Origin: Phycicoccus sp. M110.8
GTDB taxonomy: Bacteria; Actinomycetota; Actinomycetes; Actinomycetales; Dermatophilaceae
Direction: 5' to 3'
NCBI RefSeq assembly: GCF_032464895.1
Contig: NZ_JAWDIC010000001.1
Span: 186,001-250,000 of the forward strand
DNA: 64,000 bases
The translations under genes were made by a program, and so were the position numbers. Every line of letters begins with the position of its first letter. Position 1 is the stretch's first letter. Below are positions 16,522-25,150 of this stretch, piece after piece. The notes below the pieces were generated by a model. The model did not search any database, was not told the origin of the DNA, and worked only from the letters and a program-made list of their open reading frames with translations.

Positions 16522-17492
16522 CAGTCGACCAGCGTCCGGCCGGTGAGGTGCAGGAACACGTCCTCGAGGGTGGAACGCCGCACCAGCGACGACAGCGGCT
16601 CGACCCCGCGGGCGTGGACCTTGGCCATGGTCTCGTCGCCGTCCTCGGTGTAGAGCAGCAGCCGGTCGGGCAGCACCTCGACCCGCTCGGCGACACCGGA
16701 GACCTGCTCGGCGAAGTGGCCCTGCTCCTCGGCGTCGAACCGCAGCTCGAGCACCTCACGGGTGGAGTACTCGTCGATGAGGGAGCGCGGCGACCCCTCG
16801 GCGACGATGCGGCCGTGGTCCATGACGACGAGCCGGTCGCAGAGCTGCTCCGCCTCGTCCATGTAGTGCGTCGTGAGGACCAGCGTCACGCCGGAGCGCT
16901 TGAGCCGGAACAGCCTGTCCCACAACACGTGTCGCGCCTGGGGGTCGAGCCCGGTGGTCGGCTCGTCGAGCAGCAGGATCTCGGGGCTGTTGATCAGCGA
17001 GCGGGCGATCGTCAGGCGGCGCTTCATGCCCCCGGAGAGCGGCTCGACCTTGTCCTTGGCCCGCTCGGTGAGCTGGGCGAAGTCGAGCAGCTCGGCCGCG
17101 CGGGACCTGACCTCCTTGCGGGACAGGCCGAAGTAGCGGCCGTAGATCCAGAGGTTCTCCTCGACGGTGAGCTCCTCGTCGAGGGTGTCGCGCTGCGGGC
17201 AGCTGCCGAGCCGGGCGCGGATCGCCGGGCCGTCGGTGGCCGGGTCGAGGCCGAAGAGCCGCAGGTCGCCCCCGCTGACCGGCGAGACGCAGCCGACCAT
17301 CCGCATGGTCGAGGACTTGCCGGCGCCGTTGGGGCCGAGGAAGCCGAAGCACTCCCCCTTGCGCACCGAGAAGTCGATGCCGTCGACGGCGGTGAACTCC
17401 CCGAACGTCTTGGTCAGGCCCGTGGCGCTGAGCAGGATCTCGTCGGCGGCGGCCGGGGCGGTGGACGGGGACTGTGCGGGTGCGGAGGACAC
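16521..17492 (-). CDS. ABC transporter ATP-binding protein (export system 2)
   Basis: A 323-residue DrrA/NodI-type ATPase: Walker A GPNGAGKSS, Q-loop CPQRDTLDEELTVEE, signature PLSGGMKRRLTIA, Walker [14 protein letters not shown] and H-loop TTHYMDEAE, followed by the C-terminal extension. First gene of the operon. GTG 17492 lies eight bases after a TAGCGT hexamer, fitting a leaderless transcript. This transporter class exports hydrophobic drugs or lipids; the cargo is not evident. Confidence 0.9.
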   Translation of the reverse strand: MSSAPAQSPSTAPAAADEILLSATGLTKTFGEFTAVDGIDFSVRKGECFGFLGPNGAGKSSTMRMVGCVSPVSGGDLRLFGLDPATDGPAIRARLGSCPQRDTLDEELTVEENLWIYGRYFGLSRKEVRSRAAELLDFAQLTERAKDKVEPLSGGMKRRLTIARSLINSPEILLLDEPTTGLDPQARHVLWDRLFRLKRSGVTLVLTTHYMDEAEQLCDRLVVMDHGRIVAEGSPRSLIDEYSTREVLELRFDAEEQGHFAEQVSGVAERVEVLPDRLLLYTEDGDETMAKVHARGVEPLSSLVRRSTLEDVFLHLTGRTLVD

Positions 17493-17500
17493 GTGTCACA

Positions 17501-17506
17501 ACGCTA
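17501..17506 (-). promoter_or_regulatory. -10 element of a leaderless promoter
   Basis: TAGCGT on the minus strand, eight bases before GTG 17492 of the exporter operon. Confidence 0.45.
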
Positions 17507-17581
17507 CCGAGGACCCCAGACAGCGTTCCTCCCATTTTGGTGCGAACCGCTCCCACGCCGCCGGAGCAGGGTGGACGGCGA

Positions 17582-17896
17582 TCAGAGGTGCACGGCGGTG
17601 ATGCGCACCGTCGCCGGCTCCCCAGCCGCCAGCCCCTCGGCCCGGCGCACGGCGGCCTTCATGGGGAGGATGTACGCGGCCTGCTCCTTGCTGGGGAACA
17701 GCGACGTGAGCCACGTGGTGCCGCCACACGTCACCTCCACGCGCACGGAGCCGAACCCGCCCGACCGCCCCTCGGCGAGGTCGGCGATCTCGTCGCTGGT
17801 CTCCTCGGGCACGGTGAGGAAGTGCCACGACTCGTTGCTCCCCCAGAGCCACAGCGGGGCCGTGACCTCCCAGCTGTGCCGCGCGGTGCCGTCCAC
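17582..17896 (-). CDS. DUF1905 domain protein
   Basis: A 104-residue protein with the DUF1905 pattern: APLWLWGSNESWHFLTVPEE at the N-terminus, GGFGSVRVEVTCGGTTWLTSLF in the middle and YILPMKAAVRRAEGL near the end. The fold is a small beta barrel of unknown function. The GTG at 17896 is chosen because a TAGCGT hexamer ends seven bases upstream; the open frame extends further but into low-complexity sequence. Confidence 0.75.
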   Translation of the reverse strand: MDGTARHSWEVTAPLWLWGSNESWHFLTVPEETSDEIADLAEGRSGGFGSVRVEVTCGGTTWLTSLFPSKEQAAYILPMKAAVRRAEGLAAGEPATVRITAVHL

Positions 17897-17903
17897 GGGG
17901 ACG

Positions 17904-17909
17904 ACGCTA
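17904..17909 (-). promoter_or_regulatory. -10 element of a leaderless promoter
   Basis: TAGCGT on the minus strand, seven bases before GTG 17896 of the DUF1905 gene. Confidence 0.45.
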
Positions 17910-17967
17910 GCCCCGACCACCGACGACGCGGTGCCGACGACCGGCGGTGCCGACGACGGGGTGGCGC

Positions 17968-18987
17968 TCAGTCGCGCAGCTCGGCGAGGAGCGTGCGGGC
18001 GAGCTCCTCGGCCGGCAGCTCGCGCGCCCGGTCGTGGCCCGTGCCGGCCCAGAGGTTGACGAGCTCCGCCTCCCCGGTCGACCTGCCGTGCGCCCGCAGC
18101 GGTGCGGTGAGGTGGTGCACGTGCGGGTATGCCGCGGGTGCCGCCTCGCCGTACAGCTCGGTCCAGCTCGTGACCAGCGCGCGGGCGCTGCGACCGGTGT
18201 AGGCGCGCGTCACCGTGGTGCCGCGCCGGTGGACCAGGGCGTGCCGGTGGACGGCGGACGTCCCGGCCTCGGGGCAGAGCAGGAAGGCCGTGCCGTAGGC
18301 CGCGGCGGTCGCCCCCGCCGCCACCGCGGTCGCACCGTCGGTCCCGGTGGCGAAGCCGCCCGCCGCCATGACCGGCAGGTCGGTGCGCGGGCGCAGGGCC
18401 CGGACCAGGTCGAGCGTGCCCGGCTGCTCCTGACCGCTGTCGACGGGGCCGCCGCGGTGGGCTCCGGCCTCCCAGCCCTGCGCGACGAGCCCGTCGGCGC
18501 CGAGCTCGACGGCCCAGTCCGCCTCCTCGGGCTGGTTGACCGTGCACCACACGTCCGTGCCCACGTCGTGCAGCCGGCCGACGTCCTCCGCCGAGGGCCA
18601 GCCGAACGAGAACGACACCAACGGCGGCGCGGCCGCGACGAGCACGTCGACCTTGGCCGCGTAGGCGTCGTCGTCCCACCGGGCCTGCCCCAGGTCGACG
18701 CCTGCGGCAGCCGCCCACGGTGCCAGCAGCTCGGCATACGCCATCACGTCGGCGGCGACGGACGGCGGGTTGGGCGAGGGGACGAAGACGTTGACCCCGA
18801 ACGGCGCCGGCGAGCCGGCACGGAAGGAGGAGATGTCGTCGCGCAGGCGCTCGGGGGCGAGGTAGGCGCCGGCGAGCACGGGGAAGGCGCCGCCACGGGC
18901 CGCCGCGACGGCGAGCTCGACGGTGGTGGGGCCGCCGGCCATGGGCGCGACGACGACGGGGTGCCGGCTCCAGTCGAGCCGGGTCAC
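17968..18987 (-). CDS. Nitronate monooxygenase / 2-nitropropane dioxygenase-like FMN protein
   Basis: A 339-residue TIM-barrel flavoprotein: PVVVAPMAGGPTTVELA at the N-terminus, the flavin phosphate loops VMAAGGFATG and AAAYGTAFLL, and the central AQGWEAGAHRG, where the family has a catalytic His. Such enzymes oxidise nitronates, though many homologues have other oxidase or reductase roles. GTG 18987 overlaps the stop codon of the DUF3046 gene (GTGA), so the two are co-translated. Confidence 0.8.
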   Translation of the reverse strand: MTRLDWSRHPVVVAPMAGGPTTVELAVAAARGGAFPVLAGAYLAPERLRDDISSFRAGSPAPFGVNVFVPSPNPPSVAADVMAYAELLAPWAAAAGVDLGQARWDDDAYAAKVDVLVAAAPPLVSFSFGWPSAEDVGRLHDVGTDVWCTVNQPEEADWAVELGADGLVAQGWEAGAHRGGPVDSGQEQPGTLDLVRALRPRTDLPVMAAGGFATGTDGATAVAAGATAAAYGTAFLLCPEAGTSAVHRHALVHRRGTTVTRAYTGRSARALVTSWTELYGEAAPAAYPHVHHLTAPLRAHGRSTGEAELVNLWAGTGHDRARELPAEELARTLLAELRD

Positions 18988-19205
18988 TTGGCGGGCTTCC
19001 GCTCCACGCCGAGGCGGCGCGACTCGGGCACGTCCATGTCGTCGCAGAGGGCCAGCCAGACCGTACGCGGGGACTCGCCGGCGTCGAGCGCCTGCTGCAC
19101 CGTCTGGTCACCGAGCGCGTGCAGGGTGTGGCTGCGCGCCAGCGAGGAGGCATAGGCCTCGCCGAACTCGTCGTTCATCAGCTCCCAGAAGTGGCTCAAC
19201 CGCAC
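18984..19205 (-). CDS. DUF3046 protein
   Basis: A 73-residue protein matching the actinobacterial DUF3046 family: VRLSHFWELMNDEFGEAYA, ALGDQTVQQALDAGE, then TVWLALCDDMDVP. Function unknown; in many actinobacteria it is encoded next to recA, whereas here about 9 kb of other genes intervene. GTG 19205 is six bases from a TAGACT hexamer; a second GTG at 19208 is the alternative. Confidence 0.8.
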   Translation of the reverse strand: MRLSHFWELMNDEFGEAYASSLARSHTLHALGDQTVQQALDAGESPRTVWLALCDDMDVPESRRLGVERKPAK

Positions 19206-19211
19206 CACTGG

Positions 19212-19217
19212 AGTCTA
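19212..19217 (-). promoter_or_regulatory. -10 element of a leaderless promoter
   Basis: TAGACT on the minus strand, six bases before GTG 19205 of the DUF3046 gene. Confidence 0.4.
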
Positions 19218-19224
19218 GGCACGC

Positions 19225-20733
19225 TCAGTCGAGGTGGTGGAACCGCGGCCAGAGGCGGTCCCAGGGCAGCGTCGGCCCGGTGCACACGGCGACCGGCGCA
19301 CCCTGCTCCTCGCTGTCGACGTCGACGCCGTTGTCGAGCCGGGCCAGGACCTCGCAGGAGGAGAAGAGGTCGCGCACCCCCTCGAGCTGGTAGCCCACGA
19401 CCAGGACGGTGCGCGTGCCGTCCGGCGGCCTGGCGACGTCGGCGAGGGCGTTCTGGCCGCTGAGCGGGCGCGGCAGGCCCAGGCGCCTCCCGTAGCGCGC
19501 GATGGCGCCGGCCTCGCCGTAGTTGGACGTGACCACCTGCGTCGGTCCGCCCGGTGCGCTGCGGTATGCCGCGGCCACCTGGGCGACGTAGCGCGGCCAG
19601 CCGACCTGGTCGGCCACGAGCGGGCTGATGGCGGCGACGGGTGTCGAGCCGAGGACACGCACCGGCACCACCGGCAGGGCGAGCACGACGGAGACTGCGC
19701 CGTTGACCGCGACGAGGACGGCCGCGGTCACGGCGGCCCAGCGGCGACGGGTCAGCCAGCGGGCGACGGGGACGCACCCGGCGGCATACGCGACCGAGAG
19801 CAGGTGCGCCGGGTAGTGCGGTTGCGCACCGGAGGCGAAGGTGAAGCCGACGACCAGGAGGCAGGCGACGGCAAGGTACCCGGCGACTGCCCTCTGGGGG
19901 CGGCGCAGCAGCCAGACGAGCCCGGCCACCCACACGAGCACCAGCGGAGGACCGAGCATGACGAGCAGGAGGAGCGGCAGGCTGCTGCGGACGTCGGCGG
20001 CGTTGTTCTCGGCGAGCGCGCGGCCCATCGCGAGCTGCGGCCAGCCGTGGGTGGCCTGGTAGAGCAGGTTCGGGAGGGCGGTCACGAGTCCGGCTGCCGC
20101 GCCGGCCGCGAGCCACGGGGTCCGCAGGGAGCGGCGCGGTCCGAGCGCGAGGATGCCGACGGCGAGGGAGGCCACCACGACGGCGACGAGCAGGCGGTTC
20201 CAGGTCGTGAGACCCGCCACCACGCCGGCCGCGAGCCACCAGCGTGGGTGGCCACCGGTGGCGCGCACGACGGCGAGGACCACGGCCGCGAGCAGTGGCA
20301 GGTCGATCGTCGACGTGAGGAGGAGGTGGCCGAGCATGAGCGGGATGGCGGCGAAGGCGTAGCCCCAGGCAGCGAGCGCCTGGGCGCCGCGACCGCCGCC
20401 GAGCTCGCGGGTGACCAGGGCGATGAGGACGACCGACGTGGCGGCGGCGAGGGTGGCGGGGGTGCGCAGCGCCCACGGCGCCTCCGCGAGGTGGGCGGTC
20501 AGGCGCGCGAGGAGCGGCGTGAGGGGAGGCTGGTCGACGTAGCCCCAGGCGGGCGGGAGCATGCGGAAGTAGAGCTCGTCGCGGTGGTAGCCGTACCCGG
20601 TAGAGCCGAGGGTGAGGACGACGGCCTGGGCCAGGGCTGCTCCGGCCACGACGGGCCACCAGACCGGCTGGCGGTCCATACGACGGTCGCGGTGGTGGGC
20701 AGGCGCGTGCTGGCTCTCCCCCACCGCGGTCAT
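19225..20733 (-). CDS. Glycosyltransferase family 39-type membrane protein (ArnT/PMT-like)
   Basis: A 502-residue polytopic protein. The motif STGYGYHRDELYFRML in the first extracytoplasmic loop, with its acidic pair, is the hallmark of GT-C fold sugar transferases of the GT39/ArnT type, which use polyprenyl-phosphate sugars. About ten hydrophobic helices follow, then a soluble C-terminal domain of about 130 residues with VVTSNYGEAGAIARYG. Acceptor unknown; likely a cell-envelope glycan or protein. ATG 20733 is preferred; an ATG 18 codons downstream is possible. Confidence 0.82.
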   Translation of the reverse strand: MTAVGESQHAPAHHRDRRMDRQPVWWPVVAGAALAQAVVLTLGSTGYGYHRDELYFRMLPPAWGYVDQPPLTPLLARLTAHLAEAPWALRTPATLAAATSVVLIALVTRELGGGRGAQALAAWGYAFAAIPLMLGHLLLTSTIDLPLLAAVVLAVVRATGGHPRWWLAAGVVAGLTTWNRLLVAVVVASLAVGILALGPRRSLRTPWLAAGAAAGLVTALPNLLYQATHGWPQLAMGRALAENNAADVRSSLPLLLLVMLGPPLVLVWVAGLVWLLRRPQRAVAGYLAVACLLVVGFTFASGAQPHYPAHLLSVAYAAGCVPVARWLTRRRWAAVTAAVLVAVNGAVSVVLALPVVPVRVLGSTPVAAISPLVADQVGWPRYVAQVAAAYRSAPGGPTQVVTSNYGEAGAIARYGRRLGLPRPLSGQNALADVARPPDGTRTVLVVGYQLEGVRDLFSSCEVLARLDNGVDVDSEEQGAPVAVCTGPTLPWDRLWPRFHHLD

Positions 20734-20839
20734 GGGCACAGGGTGTCGTGCGTCCGGCGTGCTGTCGACCGACTTCCGGCAGCCCGGCAGGCGGGCAGCC
20801 GGCAGCCCGTGTGCCGTGGAGCGCCTGTGCCCCGGGAGC

Positions 20840-21268
20840 TCAGCCGGCCAGGAGGGCGGACCCCAGAGCGATGAGCACGAGCACCTTGACGAGCTCGAGA
20901 CCGACGTAGAGGAGGTGGGCACGCGAGCGAGGTGCGTCGGCCGGGTCGGCAGCGGCGAGGACCGCGTCGGACCGCCGGTTGAGGGCGGGACGGACCGCGA
21001 GCAGCTGGACGGCCAGGACGACGGCGGCGACGACGACGAGGACCCAGGCGGTCGTCGAGGTGTCACCGAGCGCGGCGCCCACGACCGCCACCACGAGGAG
21101 ACCGACCTCGACGAGGTTGAGGGCACGGAAGACGATACGGCCGATGCCCAGCCCGATGGGGAGGGTGACGCCGGGGGCGCGGAACTTGAGTGGCGCCTCC
21201 AGGAAGGAGATGCCGAGCACCATGCCCAGCCACACGAACGTCGCCGCAGCGGCTACCGATGCACCCAC
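20840..21268 (-). CDS. Hypothetical four-helix membrane protein
   Basis: About 142 residues with four hydrophobic segments: ATFVWLGMVLGISFLEAP, FRALNLVEVGLLVVAVVGAA, TAWVLVVVAAVVLAVQLL and VGLELVKVLVLIALGSALL. I do not recognise a named family. GTG 21268 is taken as start because it places the first residues just before helix 1; an in-frame GTG at 21283 would add five residues. Nothing in the neighbourhood indicates its role. Confidence 0.6.
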   Translation of the reverse strand: MGASVAAAATFVWLGMVLGISFLEAPLKFRAPGVTLPIGLGIGRIVFRALNLVEVGLLVVAVVGAALGDTSTTAWVLVVVAAVVLAVQLLAVRPALNRRSDAVLAAADPADAPRSRAHLLYVGLELVKVLVLIALGSALLAG

Positions 21269-21364
21269 CGGAGATCCCCTCACCAGAGTCCCGAGTTCTT
21301 CTCCTGCACGGTAGCTCCGGACGGGATTGCTCCCTCGAGGGGGGTGGCCCGACGCTCCCCGGTG

Positions 21365-21793
21365 TCAGTGCAGCACGGACTTGCCCGGCGAGGAGGCCGA
21401 GAGGCCCAGTCGGCCCTGGTGCCGGGCGGACAACAGGAACAGGAATCCCGAGGCCACGAAGGGCACGAGCAGCAGCCCCAGCGACAGTGGCTCGTAGAAG
21501 TGGGACGCTGCGCCGACCGCGGCCAGCAGGAGGGGCACCACACTCACCGTCAGGATGAGCCAGCCGGCCGCGCGAGGACGGAAGAGGCCCGCCACCGCAA
21601 CTGGTGCACACACGGACATGACCAGCACGAGCGACAGCGGGCCGTGGTTGTCCTCCCAGTCGTGAGCCGCGCCGTAGTCCACCAGGGACCACACCCCGAA
21701 GGCCAAGGGTGCACAGGCCGCAACGGCCAGCACCGGCATCGCGGCCCCGGGCCGGGTGAGCGCCAACAGGGTCGGCCCGGGTAGAGGGCCCAC
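21365..21793 (-). CDS. Hypothetical membrane protein
   Basis: About 142 residues with four hydrophobic stretches (VLAVAACAPLAFGVWSLV, LVLVMSVCAPVAVAGL, LILTVSVVPLLLAAVGAAS, GLLLVPFVASGFLFLL), so a small inner-membrane protein. Start uncertain; the GTG at 21793 follows the methyltransferase stop by about 35 bases, and the two may form one transcript. Family not recognised. Confidence 0.5.
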   Translation of the reverse strand: MGPLPGPTLLALTRPGAAMPVLAVAACAPLAFGVWSLVDYGAAHDWEDNHGPLSLVLVMSVCAPVAVAGLFRPRAAGWLILTVSVVPLLLAAVGAASHFYEPLSLGLLLVPFVASGFLFLLSARHQGRLGLSASSPGKSVLH

Positions 21794-21828
21794 CCACTGC
21801 CTCGACGCCGTCGTCAGCAGCTCGGCGG

Positions 21829-22548
21829 TCAGGGCGCCTGGAGCTCGAAGAACAGGAAGCAGATGAAAGCGCGGCCGTCCTCGTGGGGCAGCAGCTCCTT
21901 CGGGGTGTCAGCGGCGGGCCGCGGCTCGGTGACCGCCGTGATACCGAACCCCGCGCCGATGAAGGAGTTGATGACGTCCTGCAGAGGGCGGTGCCAGTAG
22001 GTCATCCACACGGTGCCCTCGCCGAAGTCGTAGTCCTCGGAGTACCGGGTGAGGGCGAAGTAGTCCGCCTCGGGGTACGCCACGGCATACACCGTGGGGT
22101 GGATGATCGAGACCACCAGCCGCCCACCCGGCCTCAGCACACGGCGCAGCTCGGCCAGCGTCGCGACCCAGTCCTCGACGTAGTGCAGGGACAGTGAGGC
22201 GACGACGAGGTCGAAGGCGTCGTCGTCATACGGCAGGGGCGCGCCCAGGTCCGCGACCTTCAGGTCGGTGTCGTCACCGAGCCGCTGGCGAGCCAGCTCG
22301 ACCATCGAGGAGCTCAGGTCGAAGCCGGACACCGTCGCTCCCCTGTCGCGCAGGTCCCGCATCAGCGGGCCCGACCCGCACCCCGCATCGAGGATGTCGA
22401 GGCCTGCGACGTCGCCGGCGAGGCGGAGCATCTCCGGGCGCGCGTACCAGGCGTTGAAGAGGTTGGTCTCGTTGCTCGCCGAGTACGCGGCGGCGAACTC
22501 GTCGTAGTCGGCGACGGGGGCGGCGGACTGGCTCACCGGTTCGGGCAT
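21829..22548 (-). CDS. Class I SAM-dependent methyltransferase (UbiE/Methyltransf_11 type)
   Basis: A 239-residue methyltransferase: motif I LDILDAGCGSGPL, acidic residue in VSGFDLSSSMVEL, motif II DLVVASLSLHYVEDW, and post-motif RVLRPGGRLVVS. The C-terminal part has an aromatic-rich insert (MTYWHRPLQDVINSF) that may shape the acceptor pocket. The substrate is a small molecule, not identifiable. ATG 22548 lies six bases from a TAGGAA hexamer with no ribosome-binding site. Confidence 0.85.
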   Translation of the reverse strand: MPEPVSQSAAPVADYDEFAAAYSASNETNLFNAWYARPEMLRLAGDVAGLDILDAGCGSGPLMRDLRDRGATVSGFDLSSSMVELARQRLGDDTDLKVADLGAPLPYDDDAFDLVVASLSLHYVEDWVATLAELRRVLRPGGRLVVSIIHPTVYAVAYPEADYFALTRYSEDYDFGEGTVWMTYWHRPLQDVINSFIGAGFGITAVTEPRPAADTPKELLPHEDGRAFICFLFFELQAP

Positions 22549-22554
22549 GACCGA

Positions 22555-22560
22555 TTCCTA
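22555..22560 (-). promoter_or_regulatory. -10 element of a leaderless promoter
   Basis: TAGGAA (followed by T) on the minus strand, six bases before ATG 22548 of the methyltransferase gene. Confidence 0.4.
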
Positions 22561-22600
22561 CCCCGATGGGTGGGTTGCGCCAACCAGGCGCGCGGGCCGA

Positions 22601-22798
22601 TCACCGACCGCGAGCGCGCCCAGGGGCTCGTCCGCCTCCCGCTGCGGCCGGGCGCGCGCCGGACCCGTGCGTACGACGGTGCCGGCCGGCGACCCGGCGG
22701 CCGACCTCCAGGCCGGCCGCCAGAGCCGTCGCCGACAGCGTCACCGCGGTCAGGGCGAGGTCCCACCCGTTGTGGTCGCGAAGCCGCATGCGTGCCAT
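22601..22798 (-). CDS. Small single-helix membrane protein, hypothetical
   Basis: A 65-residue candidate with one hydrophobic segment (WDLALTAVTLSATALAAGLE) followed by a strongly basic tail. GGAGG lies five bases before ATG 22798, a good ribosome-binding site, which is the main support. The basic, low-complexity C-terminus makes the exact extent doubtful. Family not recognised. Confidence 0.45.
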   Translation of the reverse strand: MARMRLRDHNGWDLALTAVTLSATALAAGLEVGRRVAGRHRRTHGSGARPAAAGGGRAPGRARGR

Positions 22799-22832
22799 GT
22801 CGTCCTCCCTGCTCCGGCCGTCAGCCACCCGG

Positions 22833-23042
22833 TCAGTCGTCCTTCTTCAGGCTCGGGTACTTCTTCTCGACAGCCGCACGGACCTTCTTCTTCTCCGCCT
22901 CGGACCCGTGCTGGGCCACCCTGGCCAAGGCGTTGCGGGCGTGCTCGATGTCGGGGATCGGGTACTTCTCCTCCTCGGGCAACGCGAACGACGACTTCTT
23001 CAGCCTGTCCCGGTTTGTGCTGTTGCTCAGGTCCTTCGACAC
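22833..23042 (-). CDS. Small DUF6582-like protein
   Basis: A 69-residue soluble protein: KKSSFALPEEEKYPIPDIEH, then ARNALARVAQHGSEAEKKKV and the end EKKYPSLKK. This pattern is common as a stand-alone small actinobacterial protein and as a region in phage prohead-related proteins; no biochemical role is established. GTG 23042 is chosen because AAGGAGACC lies just upstream; an in-frame ATG farther upstream gives an unconvincing N-terminus. Confidence 0.7.
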   Translation of the reverse strand: MSKDLSNSTNRDRLKKSSFALPEEEKYPIPDIEHARNALARVAQHGSEAEKKKVRAAVEKKYPSLKKDD

Positions 23043-23201
23043 TGCGGTCTCCTTTCCTGGGGCATGGTGTGGTGCTACCCGCCCGGCACCGCCCCGAATC
23101 GTGGATCCGGACACCGGGTCCGCCGCAGGACGTGCGTGACAAGCCCCCGTCCTGGCATCGGCGCCGAGCTCGTAGGCGATTGAAACTGGCCGCGGCTGTG
23201 G

Positions 23202-23444
23202 TCACGAGGACTCGAGAGGCGGGGCCGTCCGTTCGAGCAACCGGACCGGCGGGGACAGGCGTACCCGCACCATCGGTGGGATGACGCACTTCCCCTCCCG
23301 GATCGTCGCACCGTCGAGGCCGAGGGTCGCGGTGACCGGACCACCTCCGCCGTGCAGCTGGGTCAGGGCGCCCAGGGCCACGACGGCCTCCACGGCTCCC
23401 CGCTCGAGCCCGTGCGGGACGGAGTTTGAGTCCGGTTCGCACAC
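23202..23444 (-). CDS. Doubtful small hypothetical protein
   Basis: An 80-codon minus-strand frame in an otherwise empty 490-bp gap (23043-23534). It has consistently GC-rich third positions and a plausible C-terminal half (EAVVALGALTQLHGGGGPV, then ATLGLDGATIREGKCVIPP), with GGCGGAG eight bases before GTG 23444. No family recognised. If it is not a gene, the gap holds no feature I can identify. Confidence 0.3.
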   Translation of the reverse strand: MCEPDSNSVPHGLERGAVEAVVALGALTQLHGGGGPVTATLGLDGATIREGKCVIPPMVRVRLSPPVRLLERTAPPLESS

Positions 23445-23534
23445 ACGCGCACTCCGCCGTTCACGGCCGCGATGAGTTGCGGCATCGGGCACAGTCTGTC
23501 CTGGCGTGCGTCCCCGACCGACAGGAGCTCCGAG

Positions 23535-24344
23535 ATGACCAGACCGTTCCGGTTCGGGGTCGTCGCCCCCGTGCTCTCCGACATGAGGAGCTGGCGTGAG
23601 CGCCTGCGCCGCGTCGCCGCCCACGGCTACTCCACGGTGCTGCTGCCCGACGTCCCGCAGTGGCAGCCGGCACCCGCGCCGACCCTGGCCCTGGCCTTCG
23701 CGGAGACCGGCATGCGCGTCGGCACCTGGGTCTACGCGAGCCCGCTGCGGCCGGCGTGGAGCACGGCCTGGGAGGCGCACTCCCTGTCGGTCCTCACTGA
23801 GGGACGCTTCGAGATGGGCATCGGCACCGGACGGCCGGGGATCGAGGACGAGCTACGCGACCGTGGGCTCCCCGTGCGTTCGCCGGCCGGCCGCCTGGAA
23901 GGGGTCCGGGACGCCGTCGCTGCCCTGAGGGAGCTCGACGGCCCCGACCTGCACACCCCGGTGGTCATGGCCGTACGGGGGCCGAGGGCCCGGGCCCTTG
24001 CGCTCGAGGTCGCCGACACGGTCACCTTCTCCACCCTCGCGAGCGACAGCCGGGAGGACGTGACGCAGATGGCGCGAGGCGTCCTCGCGGAGCGCGACGT
24101 CGAGCTGGCACTGCACGTGCCGGTCGTCGGCGACGGGGTCGCGCCCTTCATGGCGTCGGCCGCCGACACCGACCCGGCCGCCATGCGCGAGGCCGACTCC
24201 CTCGCCGTGCTCCCAGCCGACCCGGTGGCCGCCATGGAGGAGATCGAGCGCCGACGTGAGGAGATCGGCTACTCCTACTTCGTCATCGGAGCAGACTTCG
24301 CCGACCTCATGGCACCGGTCGTGGCCGAGCTGTCAGGCCGGTAG
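23535..24344 (+). CDS. LLM-class flavin-dependent oxidoreductase
   Basis: A 269-residue luciferase-like monooxygenase fold protein that would bind FMN or F420. The N-terminal strand FRFGVVAPVLSDMRSWRE, the SLSVLTEGRFEMGIGTGRPG motif following the family pattern (RFxxGxGxG), and the C-terminal IGYSYFVIGADFADL support this. ATG 23535 has AGGAG seven bases upstream, which sets the start; the open frame extends 21 codons further without support. Substrate unknown. Confidence 0.85.
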   Translation: MTRPFRFGVVAPVLSDMRSWRERLRRVAAHGYSTVLLPDVPQWQPAPAPTLALAFAETGMRVGTWVYASPLRPAWSTAWEAHSLSVLTEGRFEMGIGTGRPGIEDELRDRGLPVRSPAGRLEGVRDAVAALRELDGPDLHTPVVMAVRGPRARALALEVADTVTFSTLASDSREDVTQMARGVLAERDVELALHVPVVGDGVAPFMASAADTDPAAMREADSLAVLPADPVAAMEEIERRREEIGYSYFVIGADFADLMAPVVAELSGR

Positions 24345-24408
24345 CCGGCCCGGGCGCCGAGGACGTGGACCGGGGACGTGGACGTGGACGGTCGCCCGCC
24401 ACCTGCCG

Positions 24409-25032
24409 TCAGTCGGCGCGTCCGACCGGCGGCCGCCACGGTTCGTGCTCGTGCGCGAGCCAGACCTGCGCGGGCGCCAAGGAGCGGACCAGCCGCTGTC
24501 CTTCGGTGCGTGGCTCGTCCAGCTCCTCGAAGAACACAGCGGTGTCGCCGGCGATGACGACGAGCCCGTCGGCCGTGTCGACGAGGACGACCTGCGACCC
24601 CGGGGTGTGGCCGGGCGCCGGGAGGAGGCGTATGCCGGGCAGCAGCTCGAGGGCTCCGTCGACGGGGACGTACTCGACGCCGGGGGCGTCGACCCACTCC
24701 CGGATCGTGTAGTCCTCCGGGCCCAGCGCGTCCTCGAGCTCGCGGCGCTGGACGTGGATCGGGACGCCGGCGAACAGGCGGTTGCCGCCGCAGTGGTCGT
24801 AGTGCAGGTGCGTGTTCACCACGAGGTCGATGCTGCCCACGTCGAAGCCGTCCTGCTCGTCCAGCGGCATCACCCGGGGATCCATGTCAGCCACGGCCGG
24901 GTGGAGCTCGGTCATCCCGGTGTCGACGAGCACCCGGCCCTCGGGGTGGTCGATCACGTGCACGTACACCGGCATGCGGTCGCCGTCCGCGAGCAGCTCG
25001 GCGACCAGGACGGGGGTGATGGTGGTGCTCAT
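24409..25032 (-). CDS. MBL-fold hydrolase, N-acyl homoserine lactonase-like
   Basis: A 207-residue metallo-beta-lactamase fold protein. Zinc ligands are in NTHLHYDHCGGN (HxHxDH), PAPGHTPGSQ, VVIAGDTAVF and the final AHEHEPW. The N-terminus VLVDTGMTELHP and size match AiiA-like quorum-quenching lactonases, but specificity cannot be deduced. It is a single gene, converging with the LLM oxidoreductase. Confidence 0.82.
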   Translation of the reverse strand: MSTTITPVLVAELLADGDRMPVYVHVIDHPEGRVLVDTGMTELHPAVADMDPRVMPLDEQDGFDVGSIDLVVNTHLHYDHCGGNRLFAGVPIHVQRRELEDALGPEDYTIREWVDAPGVEYVPVDGALELLPGIRLLPAPGHTPGSQVVLVDTADGLVVIAGDTAVFFEELDEPRTEGQRLVRSLAPAQVWLAHEHEPWRPPVGRAD

Positions 25033-25150
25033 GGCGCTCTCTTCCCTGGACGACTCGCGCGCCCACGTCGGACGGGGACAGCACTATGACCCGAGAACCC
25101 GGCGGAAGTCATCGATGGGTCTGCGCCGTTCTCACCAGCCCCCGTGCACC

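Noticed and set aside
17493-17501. TGTCACA near the ABC export operon 2 as a second ECF41 promoter
   Set aside because: It points away from the operon and no gene begins at a suitable distance on the plus strand.
24360-24390. Short repeats of GACGTGGAC between the LLM and lactonase-like genes
   Set aside because: Too short and irregular to be more than local slippage in a GC-rich convergent gap.
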